Positions 8,306 to 16,914 of a DNA stretch of 64,000 nt are shown piece after piece (the stretch's first letter is position 1; the number at the start of each line of letters is the position of its first letter). The position numbers and the translations under genes were made by a program. The stretch is from Candidatus Electrothrix scaldis. Lineage in GTDB: Bacteria > Desulfobacterota > Desulfobulbia > Desulfobulbales > Desulfobulbaceae. The stretch covers positions 2,215,826 through 2,279,825 of the forward strand of contig CP138355.1 in assembly GCA_033584155.1 (NCBI GenBank). The letters run 5' to 3'. The notes under the pieces are model-generated. The model searched no databases. It was not told the origin of the DNA and saw only the letters and a list, made by a program, of their open reading frames with translations.

Positions 8306-9364
8306 ATGCCAACAAGAAAAAACAGCTTCTCCGGTACTGATCCGTTAGAAAGCAACGAGCTCAGGGACCTATTTTCCAGAACCATTTCCTACCTGCGTCT
8401 GTCGCTGACGGATCGCTGTAACCTGAAATGTCTCTACTGTGTACCGGAAGAGGAACGCCGTAATTGCTCTCCTCGCCTCAAGCAGAATGACCTGCTCAGT
8501 TATGAGGAGCTGTTGCGGGTCGTGCGGGTTGCTGTTTCTCTGGGGATCTCCAAAATTCGTCTCACCGGAGGAGAACCGCTCGTCCGGAGAAACGTCATGG
8601 GATTTATAGACCAATTGGCGAAAATTGACAACCTCAACGATATAAGAATAACAACGAATGGGGTCCTGCTGGAAAAATATGCTGAGCCCTTGGCCGCAGC
8701 AGGTATCCGAAAGATAAATATCAGCCTGGATACGCTCAGGCCGGAGCGCTTTGCCCGCATTACCGGAGTGGATTGTTTTGCCCAGGTTTGGCGGGGGATT
8801 GAACAGGCACAGGCTGTGGGTTTTTCTCCTCTTAAGCTGAATACCGTGGTTATGCGCGGTGTGAATGATGATGAGTTGGAAGACTTTGCCAGGATGTCCC
8901 ATGATGCGGCAATGCAGATCCGTTTTATCGAGTTCATGCCTATCGGTGCCTCATCCAGCTGGGATAAAAAGGTCTATATGTCTTCGGATGAGATCATGGC
9001 CCGCATCCGCGAGATGGGAGAGCTGATCCCGGTTTCTCAGGGAAAAGCAGATGGACCAGCAACCATGTTCAGGATGGGAGCAGGAGCAAAAGGAAAGATT
9101 GGTTTTATCAGTCCGATCAGTCACCGCTTCTGTGACCGCTGTAATCGGCTGCGCCTGACCTCCGAGGGGATGCTCCGTTCCTGCCTGCTGGATGACCGGG
9201 AGACCGACCTTCGCTCTGTTCTTCGCCAGGGAGGGAGTGATCAGGATATTCAGCAGGCACTGCTAGCGGCAGTTCGTAATAAACCCAAGGGGCATCAGAT
9301 GGAAGATCGCCTGAAGAATCAGGGGGAGAATTGTCATGGGAGGATGTCGCGGATTGGGGGGTAG
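8306..9364 (+). CDS. moaA: GTP 3',8-cyclase MoaA
   Basis: A protein of 352 residues. A radical SAM enzyme that, with MoaC, turns GTP into cyclic pyranopterin monophosphate, the first step of molybdenum cofactor synthesis. The N-terminal [4Fe-4S] motif is CNLKCLYC (preceded by LRLSLTDR); GGEPL follows. The C-terminal cluster that binds GTP is CDRCN plus a third Cys in LRSC. The protein ends in GG (RIGG), the tail MoaA needs for activity. No other moa gene is nearby. Divergent from tsaD. Confidence 0.96.
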   Translation: MPTRKNSFSGTDPLESNELRDLFSRTISYLRLSLTDRCNLKCLYCVPEEERRNCSPRLKQNDLLSYEELLRVVRVAVSLGISKIRLTGGEPLVRRNVMGFIDQLAKIDNLNDIRITTNGVLLEKYAEPLAAAGIRKINISLDTLRPERFARITGVDCFAQVWRGIEQAQAVGFSPLKLNTVVMRGVNDDELEDFARMSHDAAMQIRFIEFMPIGASSSWDKKVYMSSDEIMARIREMGELIPVSQGKADGPATMFRMGAGAKGKIGFISPISHRFCDRCNRLRLTSEGMLRSCLLDDRETDLRSVLRQGGSDQDIQQALLAAVRNKPKGHQMEDRLKNQGENCHGRMSRIGG

Positions 9365-9423
9365 GAAAAGAAAGCGGACGTTTTATTTTCCGAATTGTCT
9401 GATTTCGCTGCACTCAATCCGAC

Positions 9424-9636
9424 CTACGTATCTTGGGCGTTCAGGGAGGTATAGAATATGTTTCCACGCACCATAGGGAAGTTGATAGCAATAAATACTT
9501 GCTTTTTTTCTTCGTCGTAGTCCTTGGCATTATAAAAGAAAGATTGCTGGTTGGTGGATACCTGAACAAAAGGGACCTTGGTTTTGTTGGGGGTGAAACC
9601 GGGACCTTGGGCGAGTACCTCACGAATATTTGGCAT
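9424..9636 (-). CDS. Possible small protein of unknown function
   Basis: A 70-codon frame with balanced codon use and ordinary protein-like composition (MPNIREVLAQGPGF...), but no ribosome site. An overlapping plus-strand frame from TTG 9433 to 9732 encodes a 99-residue protein with a hydrophobic C-terminal segment (LFFITLCYLIGSLM). At most one is real. It may also be a decayed fragment, as the area from here to 15 kb holds many. The remainder of 9365-9868 shows nothing else. Confidence 0.3.
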   Translation of the reverse strand: MPNIREVLAQGPGFTPNKTKVPFVQVSTNQQSFFYNAKDYDEEKKQVFIAINFPMVRGNIFYTSLNAQDT

Positions 9637-9868
9637 TGGGATATAGCAGTCGGCACTCTGTTTTTTATTACATTATGTTATCTGATAGGGAGTCTTATGA
9701 GCTTTTTTTCTAAATCCCAAAAGAAAAAATAGGATCTGACTGGTATTTTTCTGTGATATAGGGATAAGACTTCGGTAAAAATTGGGACTCTCCCGATTTT
9801 TTTTCTACTTGAAAATTAATATTCAAAAGAAAGATGTTATCCGTCGATATTTATTCGTGAGGTTTTAT

Positions 9869-10444
9869 ATGATAGATGATGGTATAGATTATCCTAAAGA
9901 GACGTCAATTCGGTTGATTATTTATCATGCTTTAAAAGATTTTAGTGATGATATATTAATAAATTTATTATCTGATTCTAATGTACTGGTGCGTTCAGAG
10001 GCATCTCGCCAACTGCAATTGAGAGGTACGAGTGAACATCTAAGTAAGATAATAGAGTTAAGTCATAGTAATTCTGACATGATAAGAGAGATTACTGCAT
10101 ATACTCTTAGCCAGTACGGAAAATCAAAAGGAATGCCCCTGAAAAATATTATTGCGCCTGTCTTACTTGAGATGACAGATGATTCATTTGCTGAAGTTAG
10201 ATCTCTTGCAGTTCAAGGGCTTGGAAATTGTAGTGTGGATGGCATGGATGATGTCATTGAGGAAAAAATACTTAGCATGGTGAAAGATCCTGACTCGGGA
10301 GTTAGAGAGTGTGTAGCATTTGCTTTGCATAATTCTTCAGGTTCTGAAAGGGTACAGAAAAAATTGGAAAAATTAAAAAGAGATGCAAATGATGATGTTG
10401 TAGACTATGCAGTTATGGCTGAAGAACTTCTTAAAGAAAAATAG
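9869..10444 (+). CDS. HEAT-repeat protein
   Basis: A protein of 191 residues from ATG 9869, which has GAGG 6 nt upstream; the longer frame from TTG 9782 has no site. Helical pairs of HEAT type repeat about every 35-40 residues: LINLLSDSNVLVRSEASRQL, then LLEMTDDSFAEVRSLAVQGL, then MVKDPDSGVRECVAFAL and RDANDDVVDYAV. Such solenoids bind partner proteins. Its AT-rich coding sequence and neighbourhood of orphan genes fit an immunity-type protein of a toxin cassette, but no toxin is linked to it directly. Confidence 0.75.
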   Translation: MIDDGIDYPKETSIRLIIYHALKDFSDDILINLLSDSNVLVRSEASRQLQLRGTSEHLSKIIELSHSNSDMIREITAYTLSQYGKSKGMPLKNIIAPVLLEMTDDSFAEVRSLAVQGLGNCSVDGMDDVIEEKILSMVKDPDSGVRECVAFALHNSSGSERVQKKLEKLKRDANDDVVDYAVMAEELLKEK

Positions 10445-10656
10445 AAGGATAAGGGGGAGGGCTTTTGTTCCTGGAAAAACTTGTTTCGGTAGCCTATGTT
10501 CGTTATAGGGAAGAAACTGGGGACAGGCCAGGATTAATTATTCTGTCAAGAAGCTTGGAGGATGTCTGAGTAGTTACAAAAAAAATGACGACGATGCGGT
10601 CGGGTATAGTAGCCGATCTTTGGAATTTTACTCTGCGCTATTAAGGAACAGTTCTG

Positions 10657-10830
10657 ATGAATATCTCTGAAAATGAGGCATCAAAGGCAATAGCAAGTAT
10701 TTTAGGATTTACCAAACTTCAGTCACTAGGGGCTGCACCAGAGAAAATAATTAAGATGTATAATAAAGCAAGAAAAGGGGGGGTGCATTCCCAAAAAGTA
10801 GGAAGTTTACCTGATGAGCACATTTTTTAA
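10657..10830 (+). CDS. Short ORF of 57 codons, possibly truncated
   Basis: ATG 10657 has AAGGA 10 nt upstream. The product (MNISENEASKAIASILGF...) looks protein-like up to about residue 43. The last 15 codons lie in the left arm of the inverted-repeat element at 10782-11052, so an older, longer gene may have been cut here. In the same frame, the sequence after the TAA stays open for another 42 codons to a TGA. Function unknown. Confidence 0.35.
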   Translation: MNISENEASKAIASILGFTKLQSLGAAPEKIIKMYNKARKGGVHSQKVGSLPDEHIF

Positions 10831-11052
10831 ACTGAGTATATATATCAACAAGTTACAATGGCATCGCTAAAACCTATAAAGAGAAATATAAAAACATTAT
10901 GCTCAGGTAAACAGCGCAAATCATCCAAAACGGGGTGGTTTGATCATTATTCTAAATGATATTTTGATGAAGCTAAATATAAATCATCGTAAAGTTAGAC
11001 AGATAAGCCTGAATAACATTTCTGCTTTTTGCCTACTTTTTGGGAATGCTCC
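10782..11052. mobile_element. About 270-bp element with long terminal inverted repeats
   Basis: An 18-bp perfect inverted repeat has arms at 10785-10802 and 11032-11049 (GCATTCCCAAAAAGTAGG and its complement), extendable to 22 bp with one mismatch. The interior is AT-rich, without transposase, so it resembles a MITE. No clear target duplication could be fixed. Confidence 0.55.
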
Positions 11053-11058
11053 CAAAAG

Positions 11059-11131
11059 GGGACAGATTTATTTTTATCCAAGATTGTGAAATAAATAGGC
11101 AGATGAAAGAATGAAAAAATAAATCTGTCCC
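11059..11131. repeat. REP-like inverted repeat
   Basis: GGGACAGATTTATTTTT at 11059-11075 is matched by its exact complement at 11115-11131 (17 bp, 39-nt spacer). Related half-copies beginning GGGGACAG or GGTCAGACTCGATTGATT occur at about 10518, 12993, 14003, 14655 and 14774, always in the gaps between orphan genes. They look like a family of dispersed intergenic repeats. Confidence 0.6.
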
Positions 11132-11136
11132 GTTTT

Positions 11137-11285
11137 ACGGAAAGCCGTGTGCGGGAAAACCGCACGCACGGTTTGATGAGGGAGCATTGAGGAAGCAAGT
11201 TCCAGGTACACGTAGTAGCCGCGTGCGGCGAGGCGTCTGTAAAAAGGGCCGGGGAAACTACTGAATCAGTGCTCTACTCTACCCT
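11137..11285 (+). mobile_element. 3' remnant of a group II intron (domains V and VI)
   Basis: Positions 11140-11173 fold as a textbook 34-nt domain V: AAAGCCGTGTGCGG, a GAAA tetraloop, then ACCGCACGCACGGTTT. It has the AGC catalytic triad and a 2-nt CG bulge on the 3' side. Downstream, GAGCA and TGCTC close a long domain VI-like hairpin, and the end CTACTCTACCC is typical of bacterial group II introns. No reverse transcriptase frame is found upstream, so only the 3' end survives. The insertion lies 35 nt before the next orphan gene. Confidence 0.75.
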
Positions 11286-11319
11286 ATTATGCCTATTATT
11301 ATGTCCCCTATTATTATAA

Positions 11320-11976
11320 ATGATAAATCCAAGTTTTACACGAGGTGAGTATTGGATACTCGCGGCAGTGGCTGAGCACCCCGTTGCAACATTTTGGTTG
11401 CTTCACGAAAGGCTTGAAGAGGCTTTAAATCGAAGAGGGCATGGAATATCAAGGCCTCTGTTTATTTTAACGATGAAAAAGCTCATTTCGGAAGGGTTGG
11501 TAGAAATTTTCCATGAGAGTGCTGGGGTGGTACCTCATGATGTCACTATAGAAAGAATTGAAGAATACTTTCCAAGAGATAAACCAAGATCTGGCGATTG
11601 GTATAGTTATAGGCTGACTCCCAAAGGCGGGCATTACTGGGAGTTATTTGCTTCTCCCTGTTGGGAATTTTATATAACGAATAGGTTGAGTTATCCTGAT
11701 GATGACTCAAATGTAGGTCTTTTTGAGCTTGTTGGTGCTCAAGAGAAATATATAGAGTTATGTTATAAGTCATTGGTTTATCATGAGTGGGATGTGATTG
11801 AGGATTCTATCCAGAAATCTATACTCAAACCCTGGCAGGCTACTTACTGGAAAGAGTTGCCAGTGGGAAATAAATTGACGTTTCGTTGTCGTTACAAGGA
11901 GGATGATAGTGATTTTATTGTTCCTGAAAAGAACCATATGTTTCGTTATAAAAGGATTTGGTGCAATTGGAGATAA
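11320..11976 (+). CDS. Orphan protein with winged-helix-like N-terminus
   Basis: A protein of 218 residues, AT-rich coding sequence. Residues 1-70 look like a winged-helix fold of the PadR/MarR kind (EYWILAAVAEHP, MKKLISEGLVEI, then YRLTPKGGHYWE at about 100). The rest, with many aromatic residues (HEWDVIEDSIQK), is unfamiliar. No DNA-binding role can be claimed; the composition and surroundings also fit an immunity-type orphan. The start is the ATG just downstream of the intron remnant. Confidence 0.6.
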   Translation: MINPSFTRGEYWILAAVAEHPVATFWLLHERLEEALNRRGHGISRPLFILTMKKLISEGLVEIFHESAGVVPHDVTIERIEEYFPRDKPRSGDWYSYRLTPKGGHYWELFASPCWEFYITNRLSYPDDDSNVGLFELVGAQEKYIELCYKSLVYHEWDVIEDSIQKSILKPWQATYWKELPVGNKLTFRCRYKEDDSDFIVPEKNHMFRYKRIWCNWR

Positions 11977-11993
11977 CTGTTGCTTCTATATGA

Positions 11994-12197
11994 ATGTTTA
12001 TGGAAAAGAAAAATAAGAGACGGTCCTCTGTTTTCTCAAAGGATGAATCAATCAAGTCAGCCCCCTTTGATTTTTTAGGGGCAAATGGATTTAGCGTGGG
12101 CCACATATTTTATTTGGCCTTGTTGCTTGTGTTGGGTGGGGAGTTATCCCGAGCTGTGATTAGAGAAGGGAAAAAGGTGATATGCAAGAGTATCTAG
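11994..12197 (+). CDS. Small membrane protein, first of an overlapping pair
   Basis: A protein of 67 residues with a basic N-terminus and one hydrophobic segment (HIFYLALLLVLGG). A second in-frame ATG lies at 12000. The end overlaps the start of the next gene by 16 nt, so the two are probably translated together. No family recognised. Confidence 0.45.
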   Translation: MFMEKKNKRRSSVFSKDESIKSAPFDFLGANGFSVGHIFYLALLLVLGGELSRAVIREGKKVICKSI

Positions 12198-12412
12198 TAC
12201 CTATTAGGGCACTTGTTATAGGTCTACTTTTGATTTTTTTTAAGAAAAAAGTTAGCCAATTGATTCCAAAAACTTTCGAAAAATTTCCAAAGTATGAAGA
12301 AGGCGCTAAGGTCTTGAAGGTAAAATTTGAGGTGAATCCAAATTATATAGCTGTGCTGGGGGTAGTATATATATTTATAGCACTTCGTACGTTCTTTGCT
12401 ATCTGGAAATAG
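12182..12412 (+). CDS. Small membrane protein, second of an overlapping pair
   Basis: A protein of 76 residues with two hydrophobic stretches (VIGLLLIFF near the start and AVLGVVYIFIAL near the end) separated by a Lys-rich loop. It overlaps the preceding gene by 16 nt in another frame. No family recognised. Confidence 0.45.
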   Translation: MQEYLVPIRALVIGLLLIFFKKKVSQLIPKTFEKFPKYEEGAKVLKVKFEVNPNYIAVLGVVYIFIALRTFFAIWK

Positions 12413-12520
12413 GGGGGGCATAACCCCGATTAATTCTCAATCCGAATCGCAAAAGAAATAGCCTGTTGCCCTATTTTTTTTCGAGCGCTATTGTCTGATT
12501 TTTTAACAGGAACAAATCTG

Positions 12521-12985
12521 ATGGAAAAAAAATATTTCGAAGGAAGAGAGTTTATTTTTTTGCAAGATTTTTCTGATGGGATTGAAATGAATGTAATTTC
12601 TGGCCTGCTGAAGATGAACGGTATTCCACATTATGTTGAATCGCCAAACGTTGGGCAAGTATCTGGTTATTGCAGTGACCCTATATCAAGGTATCTTTTG
12701 TTCGTGGAATTAGAAAATGTAGATTTGGTAAAGGAACTTATATACCAGTCTTTTTATGACGAAAGTGATGAAGCGTATAATGAGTATAGATGGAAGCTCA
12801 GAAAAAAGCAAAATAGAATACTTGCTCCCCTTGCATCGTTTTTTTTTGCTCTCTTGTCTTTTTTGATGTTTTATTATTCTGCTGTAGATATTGGGCTGTT
12901 TATGATGGGGGTCTCCTTTTCCTTTTTGCTGATTCTTGTGTGTTCTGAGCGAGCAAGCTACAGTAGGAAAATCAAAAGTGGATGA
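12521..12985 (+). CDS. DUF2007-like protein with membrane segments
   Basis: A protein of 154 residues from ATG 12521, with AACAGG 9 nt upstream. The first 75 residues resemble the DUF2007 (putative signal-transducing protein) fold: FLQDFSDGIEMNVISGLLKMNGIPHYVES, then LFVELENVDLVKELI. Two transmembrane helices follow (about 103-145). The combination is seen in small proteins that read protein or nucleotide ligands at the membrane, but the role is unproven. Confidence 0.6.
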   Translation: MEKKYFEGREFIFLQDFSDGIEMNVISGLLKMNGIPHYVESPNVGQVSGYCSDPISRYLLFVELENVDLVKELIYQSFYDESDEAYNEYRWKLRKKQNRILAPLASFFFALLSFLMFYYSAVDIGLFMMGVSFSFLLILVCSERASYSRKIKSG

Positions 12986-13082
12986 AAATTGGGGACAGAG
13001 TCCGATTGATTTATTACGATTGACTGTTAGCTTAAACAACACTCCAAAGGGGCACCATCGAATTTTTTAATGATGCAAAAAG

Positions 13083-13994
13083 ATGAATGAAAGAGAATTG
13101 AGCGACAAAATTTCCTCGTTCAGGCAGGCAATAGAGATGAATGATCAATTAGCCTGTTGTGAGTTATGTTTTAGAATTTTTTCAACAACAACTGAGCGAT
13201 TTCAAATATCTTTCGCGATCAATCTCCCCATTCGCTCATTTCAAAACGCAGTTCGGAGAATTTCACCAAATCTGACTAAAAAATCCTAATTTCGATGTCG
13301 GAGACGGTGAAATTCGTTTATGTGGCAATAAATTTTTCGCCCGTCAACATGTGGAGCAAAAAAACTATCTGGAATTGATTTTGTGTAAAAAAATAAACCA
13401 TGCAATTACAGGGAGTTAAAATCCAACAAACTGCAAAAAAAATAAGCGAATGGGGAGATCAATGTTTGCAAAAGATATTTGCCTATCTTTAGTTCGAGAA
13501 ATAAAGTAGATAAATGGGCAAAAGAAATTCTGATAAATCCAGAGATATGGTTAAAGAAAAATGGTAAGACCACGCCTGTTAAAGAGAATGTTGATCCTTC
13601 TACAGCTTCTTTTGTATTTGCACTTGATGCTCTTTTGTGGGGACAATATTACAATAAACATACACTAATTGTTACCGCATCATCTGTTACAGCTATAATG
13701 CGTTATATTCATGCAAGAGGTGTAAACGTGTGGATGGCGGATGATCCTGAAGCAGTTAATTTGTGGAAAACAGGTGGAATTCCAAGAAATAGAACTGTCG
13801 GATCTAACGTCGGTTCTTTAGCAGTTATCAGAAGAGAGTGGGGATATCTTTTAGATAAGCTTGAGACATCCAATCTGTATGCTCAAAAAAATTCTAATAC
13901 TGATAAAGATATAGAAAAAATATTGGAAGTGTGGAAGTCAGCAGAAATGAATTTATTGCATCCAATAAAGTATGGTGAATGGCTTGGGGGATAG
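13083..13994 (+). pseudogene. Orphan gene split by a 234-bp element
   Basis: The 5' part (13083-13223, 47 codons) and the 3' part (13464-13994) are separated by the insertion at 13224-13457. Removing the insertion and one copy of the 6-bp duplication ATCAAT joins them in one frame of 223 residues, with the junction reading QISFAINVCKRYLPIF. The frame is otherwise intact. As it stands, the 5' frame stops at 13289 inside the element, and the 3' part could only be expressed from an internal start such as TTG 13479. The protein family is not recognised; size and setting fit an immunity-type gene. Confidence 0.75.
13224..13457. mobile_element. 234-bp MITE-like insertion
   Basis: Terminal inverted repeats begin CTCCCCATTCGCT (13 bp perfect, then 4 of 5 more). 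Both ends are flanked by ATCAAT (13218-13223 and 13458-13463), a 6-bp target duplication. Inside, GAATTTCACC and GGTGAAATTC form a second dyad. There is no coding capacity, so a transposase elsewhere would be needed. Confidence 0.8.
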
Positions 13995-14047
13995 GAGAAA
14001 CTGGGGACAGACCGAAAGCGCCGGGATAAACAGGCATAGAGTAGGGG

Positions 14048-14115
14048 ATGAAAGAGCCCTACAAAAAAGGAGAAGCTGCTCCATTATGGCCCTGAGTCAT
14101 GCGTCGGTACTCCCG
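14048..14115 (+). pseudogene. Remnant of a short conserved ORF of intron/IS neighbourhoods
   Basis: ATG 14048 starts MKEPYKKGEAAPLWP and stops. A one-base shift continues as GPESCVG. The pattern MKEPY..G.A...GPESC matches a short ORF often found beside group II intron reverse transcriptase genes. Only this frameshifted piece remains. Confidence 0.4.
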
Positions 14116-14131
14116 ATTAAATTAATCTGTG

Positions 14132-14611
14132 ATGAATAGGAAGAACGGAAGATCCGTAGGCTGTGCCGCAATCCTGTTTGGTGTTGCAGGGGGGCTATAT
14201 TTTTTATTTTTTAGCAATAAAAATATAATTAACAACGAAACAAATATATTTCTTGTTAAGTATTTTGTTGTTATCACCGTTGCTAACGGTAGTTTATATT
14301 TTATTGTTATGGGCCTATTGCAGTATTTTGGTTTAATTCCAACTTTTTTTGAGGATGACGTTGATGTAGATGTTGAACTGATAACAATATTGAGATATAT
14401 GCTGGTATTACCATTCTTGGCATCTGGAAGTGCAACTATATTAGTATATTCTGATAACTTACCTTTTAAAATATCATGGCTGCTTTTTGTGATTTATTTA
14501 ACCTGTTCTTTCATGGCAAGTTTAAGAAAAATATTATTAAGACGAGAGAAAAAGGGTGTCCCTCGAAAAAAGTCCATCCGACAGGAAAAACAGGGCGATG
14601 AGCGGAAATGA
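14132..14611 (+). CDS. Orphan multi-pass membrane protein
   Basis: A protein of 159 residues from ATG 14132; the GTG one codon earlier is equally possible. Four hydrophobic helices can be seen (AAILFGVAGGLYFLFF, KYFVVITVANGSLYFIVMGLL, MLVLPFLASGSATILV, SWLLFVIYLTCSFMA), with an acidic loop FEDDVDVDVEL between the second and third and a basic C-terminal tail. No family recognised. AT-rich like the other genes in this stretch. Confidence 0.55.
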   Translation: MNRKNGRSVGCAAILFGVAGGLYFLFFSNKNIINNETNIFLVKYFVVITVANGSLYFIVMGLLQYFGLIPTFFEDDVDVDVELITILRYMLVLPFLASGSATILVYSDNLPFKISWLLFVIYLTCSFMASLRKILLRREKKGVPRKKSIRQEKQGDERK

Positions 14612-14691
14612 AGAAACAGTAAATAGGGGCCAGACCACGTTTGTTTGTCAAAATAAAATCAATGAGGTCGGACTCGATTGATTTTTTTTGG

Positions 14692-14772
14692 GGGGTATTG
14701 ACAGGCAACTCGGTGCAGCACACAGACCCCCTTGAGCAGATCACCCGCTTCGCCTATGGCCCGAATCAATAG
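14692..14772 (+). pseudogene. Fragment of an RHS/YD-repeat protein gene
   Basis: In frame from 14692 the sequence reads GVLTGNSVQHTDPLEQITRF, then AYGPNQ and a stop at 14770-14772. TDPLxQxTRFAYxxN is the core of RHS repeats, as in the toxin-carrying RHS family. No other repeat is left. The fragment sits between dispersed GGTCAGACTCGATTGATT repeats. The rest of 14612-14913 shows nothing coding. Confidence 0.55.
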
Positions 14773-14913
14773 GGTCAGACTCGATTGATTCTTTAATCGT
14801 ACCTGCACGGGGCGGGCATGTACCTCTGTTTATCTGTCTGTATTTTTTTCTTGTGAATTGCCTCTGTTGATGGTATCGGTAATTATTATCGAATAAATTA
14901 ATGGAGGTGTATT

Positions 14914-15357
14914 GTGTGTAAAGAAGTAAAAAAGACATGCCAATGCGGGCAGAAAACAGCCCAGTTTCATCTGCGGGACAATATCTTGAGTAGGGAAGTC
15001 ATAGGAACATTATATTGCCCCCAATGTGTTGTTGAGTTTGAGCTGAATCCAGAAACTATGCTTGCAGATAACGGCTGGATTATTGAATATGATATGGAAC
15101 TGGTCAAATTTCACCTTACTTCAGGCTTACAGCTGGACCCTGATGTAGTTCGGCCAGGATTTATTTTTGACAGCGGCTATGCCTGCTGGCTGGAGATGTA
15201 CCCTGGTGAAAAACAGGATATTGAGGAGGAGCGGCAGGAGCTTCTGGCACTGCATAAGGAAGATCCTAACTCATATCTGAAAAAAATATCTTCATGGAAT
15301 ATCGCCCGGATTGAAAAATTGAAAGAGGAGGGGTGGCGTAAGGCAAAAGCAGCCTGA
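14914..15357 (+). CDS. Small protein with paired CxC/CPxC metal-binding motifs
   Basis: A protein of 147 residues from GTG 14914, preceded by GGAGG 6 nt upstream. CQCG near residue 9 and CPQC near residue 37 could form a four-Cys zinc site. The C-terminal third is charged and helical (DIEEERQELLALHKEDPNSY). No family name is known to me. GC content is closer to the core genes than to the AT-rich orphans upstream. Confidence 0.6.
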   Translation: MCKEVKKTCQCGQKTAQFHLRDNILSREVIGTLYCPQCVVEFELNPETMLADNGWIIEYDMELVKFHLTSGLQLDPDVVRPGFIFDSGYACWLEMYPGEKQDIEEERQELLALHKEDPNSYLKKISSWNIARIEKLKEEGWRKAKAA

Positions 15358-15688
15358 GTGTTGAAGATTGAGAGGAAAGGCGGAGCAGTTGGGGTTTTCT
15401 GACTGCCAGTTCCAAGAAACAGCAAGAAACATGAAACAGATCTCGATTGCTTCCTAACGCCACAGGAAAATTCACCAGCTGCTATAAGCCCACGAGGTCT
15501 GGGGTGGATTAGTAATAGGGATGTTGGTAAGTTATTGTGTTTATGTTTTTTTTTAGGTCCTGGCTTGTCTCCTGGCGATTTTTTTCACCAAGGAAACCTT
15601 ACCTCTCTTCGCCATTTCGCATTAGTATCGTTCCTCATTCTCCTCTCAATCAACTGATCCATCTGCCGCATTTCATCTTCGCCACCGC
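15358..15688. other. Intergenic stretch without a recognisable gene
   Basis: These 331 bases hold no frame with a start site or recognisable product. The plus-strand frame from 15537 is low-complexity here and becomes meaningful only inside the following exonuclease gene. No strong hairpin or promoter was found. Confidence 0.5.
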
Positions 15689-16914
15689 ATGCCCTTGCCC
15701 TCCGATTTCATCGTTCTCGACACCGAAGGTCCGTCATGCCCTGAACGAAATCGCCATCCTTGATGCCCAGGGAAATCTCCTTTTCGAGGGTTTTGCAGAA
15801 GGACACGGGTCTGTCCAACATGATCTCTACCCCCCCTTACAGAACTATTACAGCGTCTGAAAACGCTGGCAGAACAACGGACTATCGTTTGTCATTATGC
15901 CGAGCATGACGAACGACTTCTGCGCAAGAGCTTTACTGCCGCAGGCCTGCCTTGGCCGGGCTTCTGTTTTCTCTGCTCCTGGGAAACGGCAAAACGTTGT
16001 TTTCTGGATCTGCCTTCCTATTCTCTTGAATATCTCAGTAAAACCTTGCATCTTCAGGTGCAACAACGGTATTTTAATGCCCAGGCCGCTCACAGCGCCC
16101 GTTATGATGCCCTGTTCACCTTTCAACTTTACCGCAAGATGCAGCAAGAGACCCACACGCAGCACCACCGGGGAGTGCTCACCAATCCTTTCAGCAACAC
16201 CCGAGTCGACAGCCCGTTTCAGCAGTATATTGATCTGGATGATGTTCATCGCGAGGCCTTTGTCCGTATCACCAACCTCATAGAGGAAATTAAGGGCGAT
16301 ACCAATCAGCAGAGCCGGGGCGCGGTGGTGCTGGGTGTGGCAGGCAACGGTAAGACCCACCTGATGATGCGCCTGGCCCGCCATACTCTGAAAACCAATC
16401 GCCTGTTTTTTATCCGCCAGCCCAATCATGAGGAGGCGGTCTTTTATCATATTTACAGCAGAATGCTGGAGTCCTTTATCGAGCCGATCCCGGAGACAGA
16501 ATATTCGCAGCTGGAATATCTCCTGGGCCGTAGTTTCTCCAAGATCGTTATCAGTACGCTTCAGGCCAGGCCAAAACCGAGTAAAAAGGATCTGGAAATA
16601 TTGAACGGGCTTTCCCAAGGTCAGTTGAATATCTATTCTGTGCTTGGCAAAGAGGGCTCAGAGACCAAACGGAGAAACTGGGACCTAAATCCTGCAATTG
16701 ATCTTTTTGGCTCAAATGACTAACCATTTGGTGTTGTAGAAAACCAAAAATTCTGAAAATAGTTATCAGTTGATAGTAAAAAACACCGAAAAGTGCTGTT
16801 TCCAGATAAGCAGATGCCTCTTTAAGGCTGATCAAGTAGAATATTTTGCCCCACAAGACGCACTAATCCTGTTGATGGAAAAAAATATTTCAAAAAAAGA
16901 GGTAGTAGTGCTGG

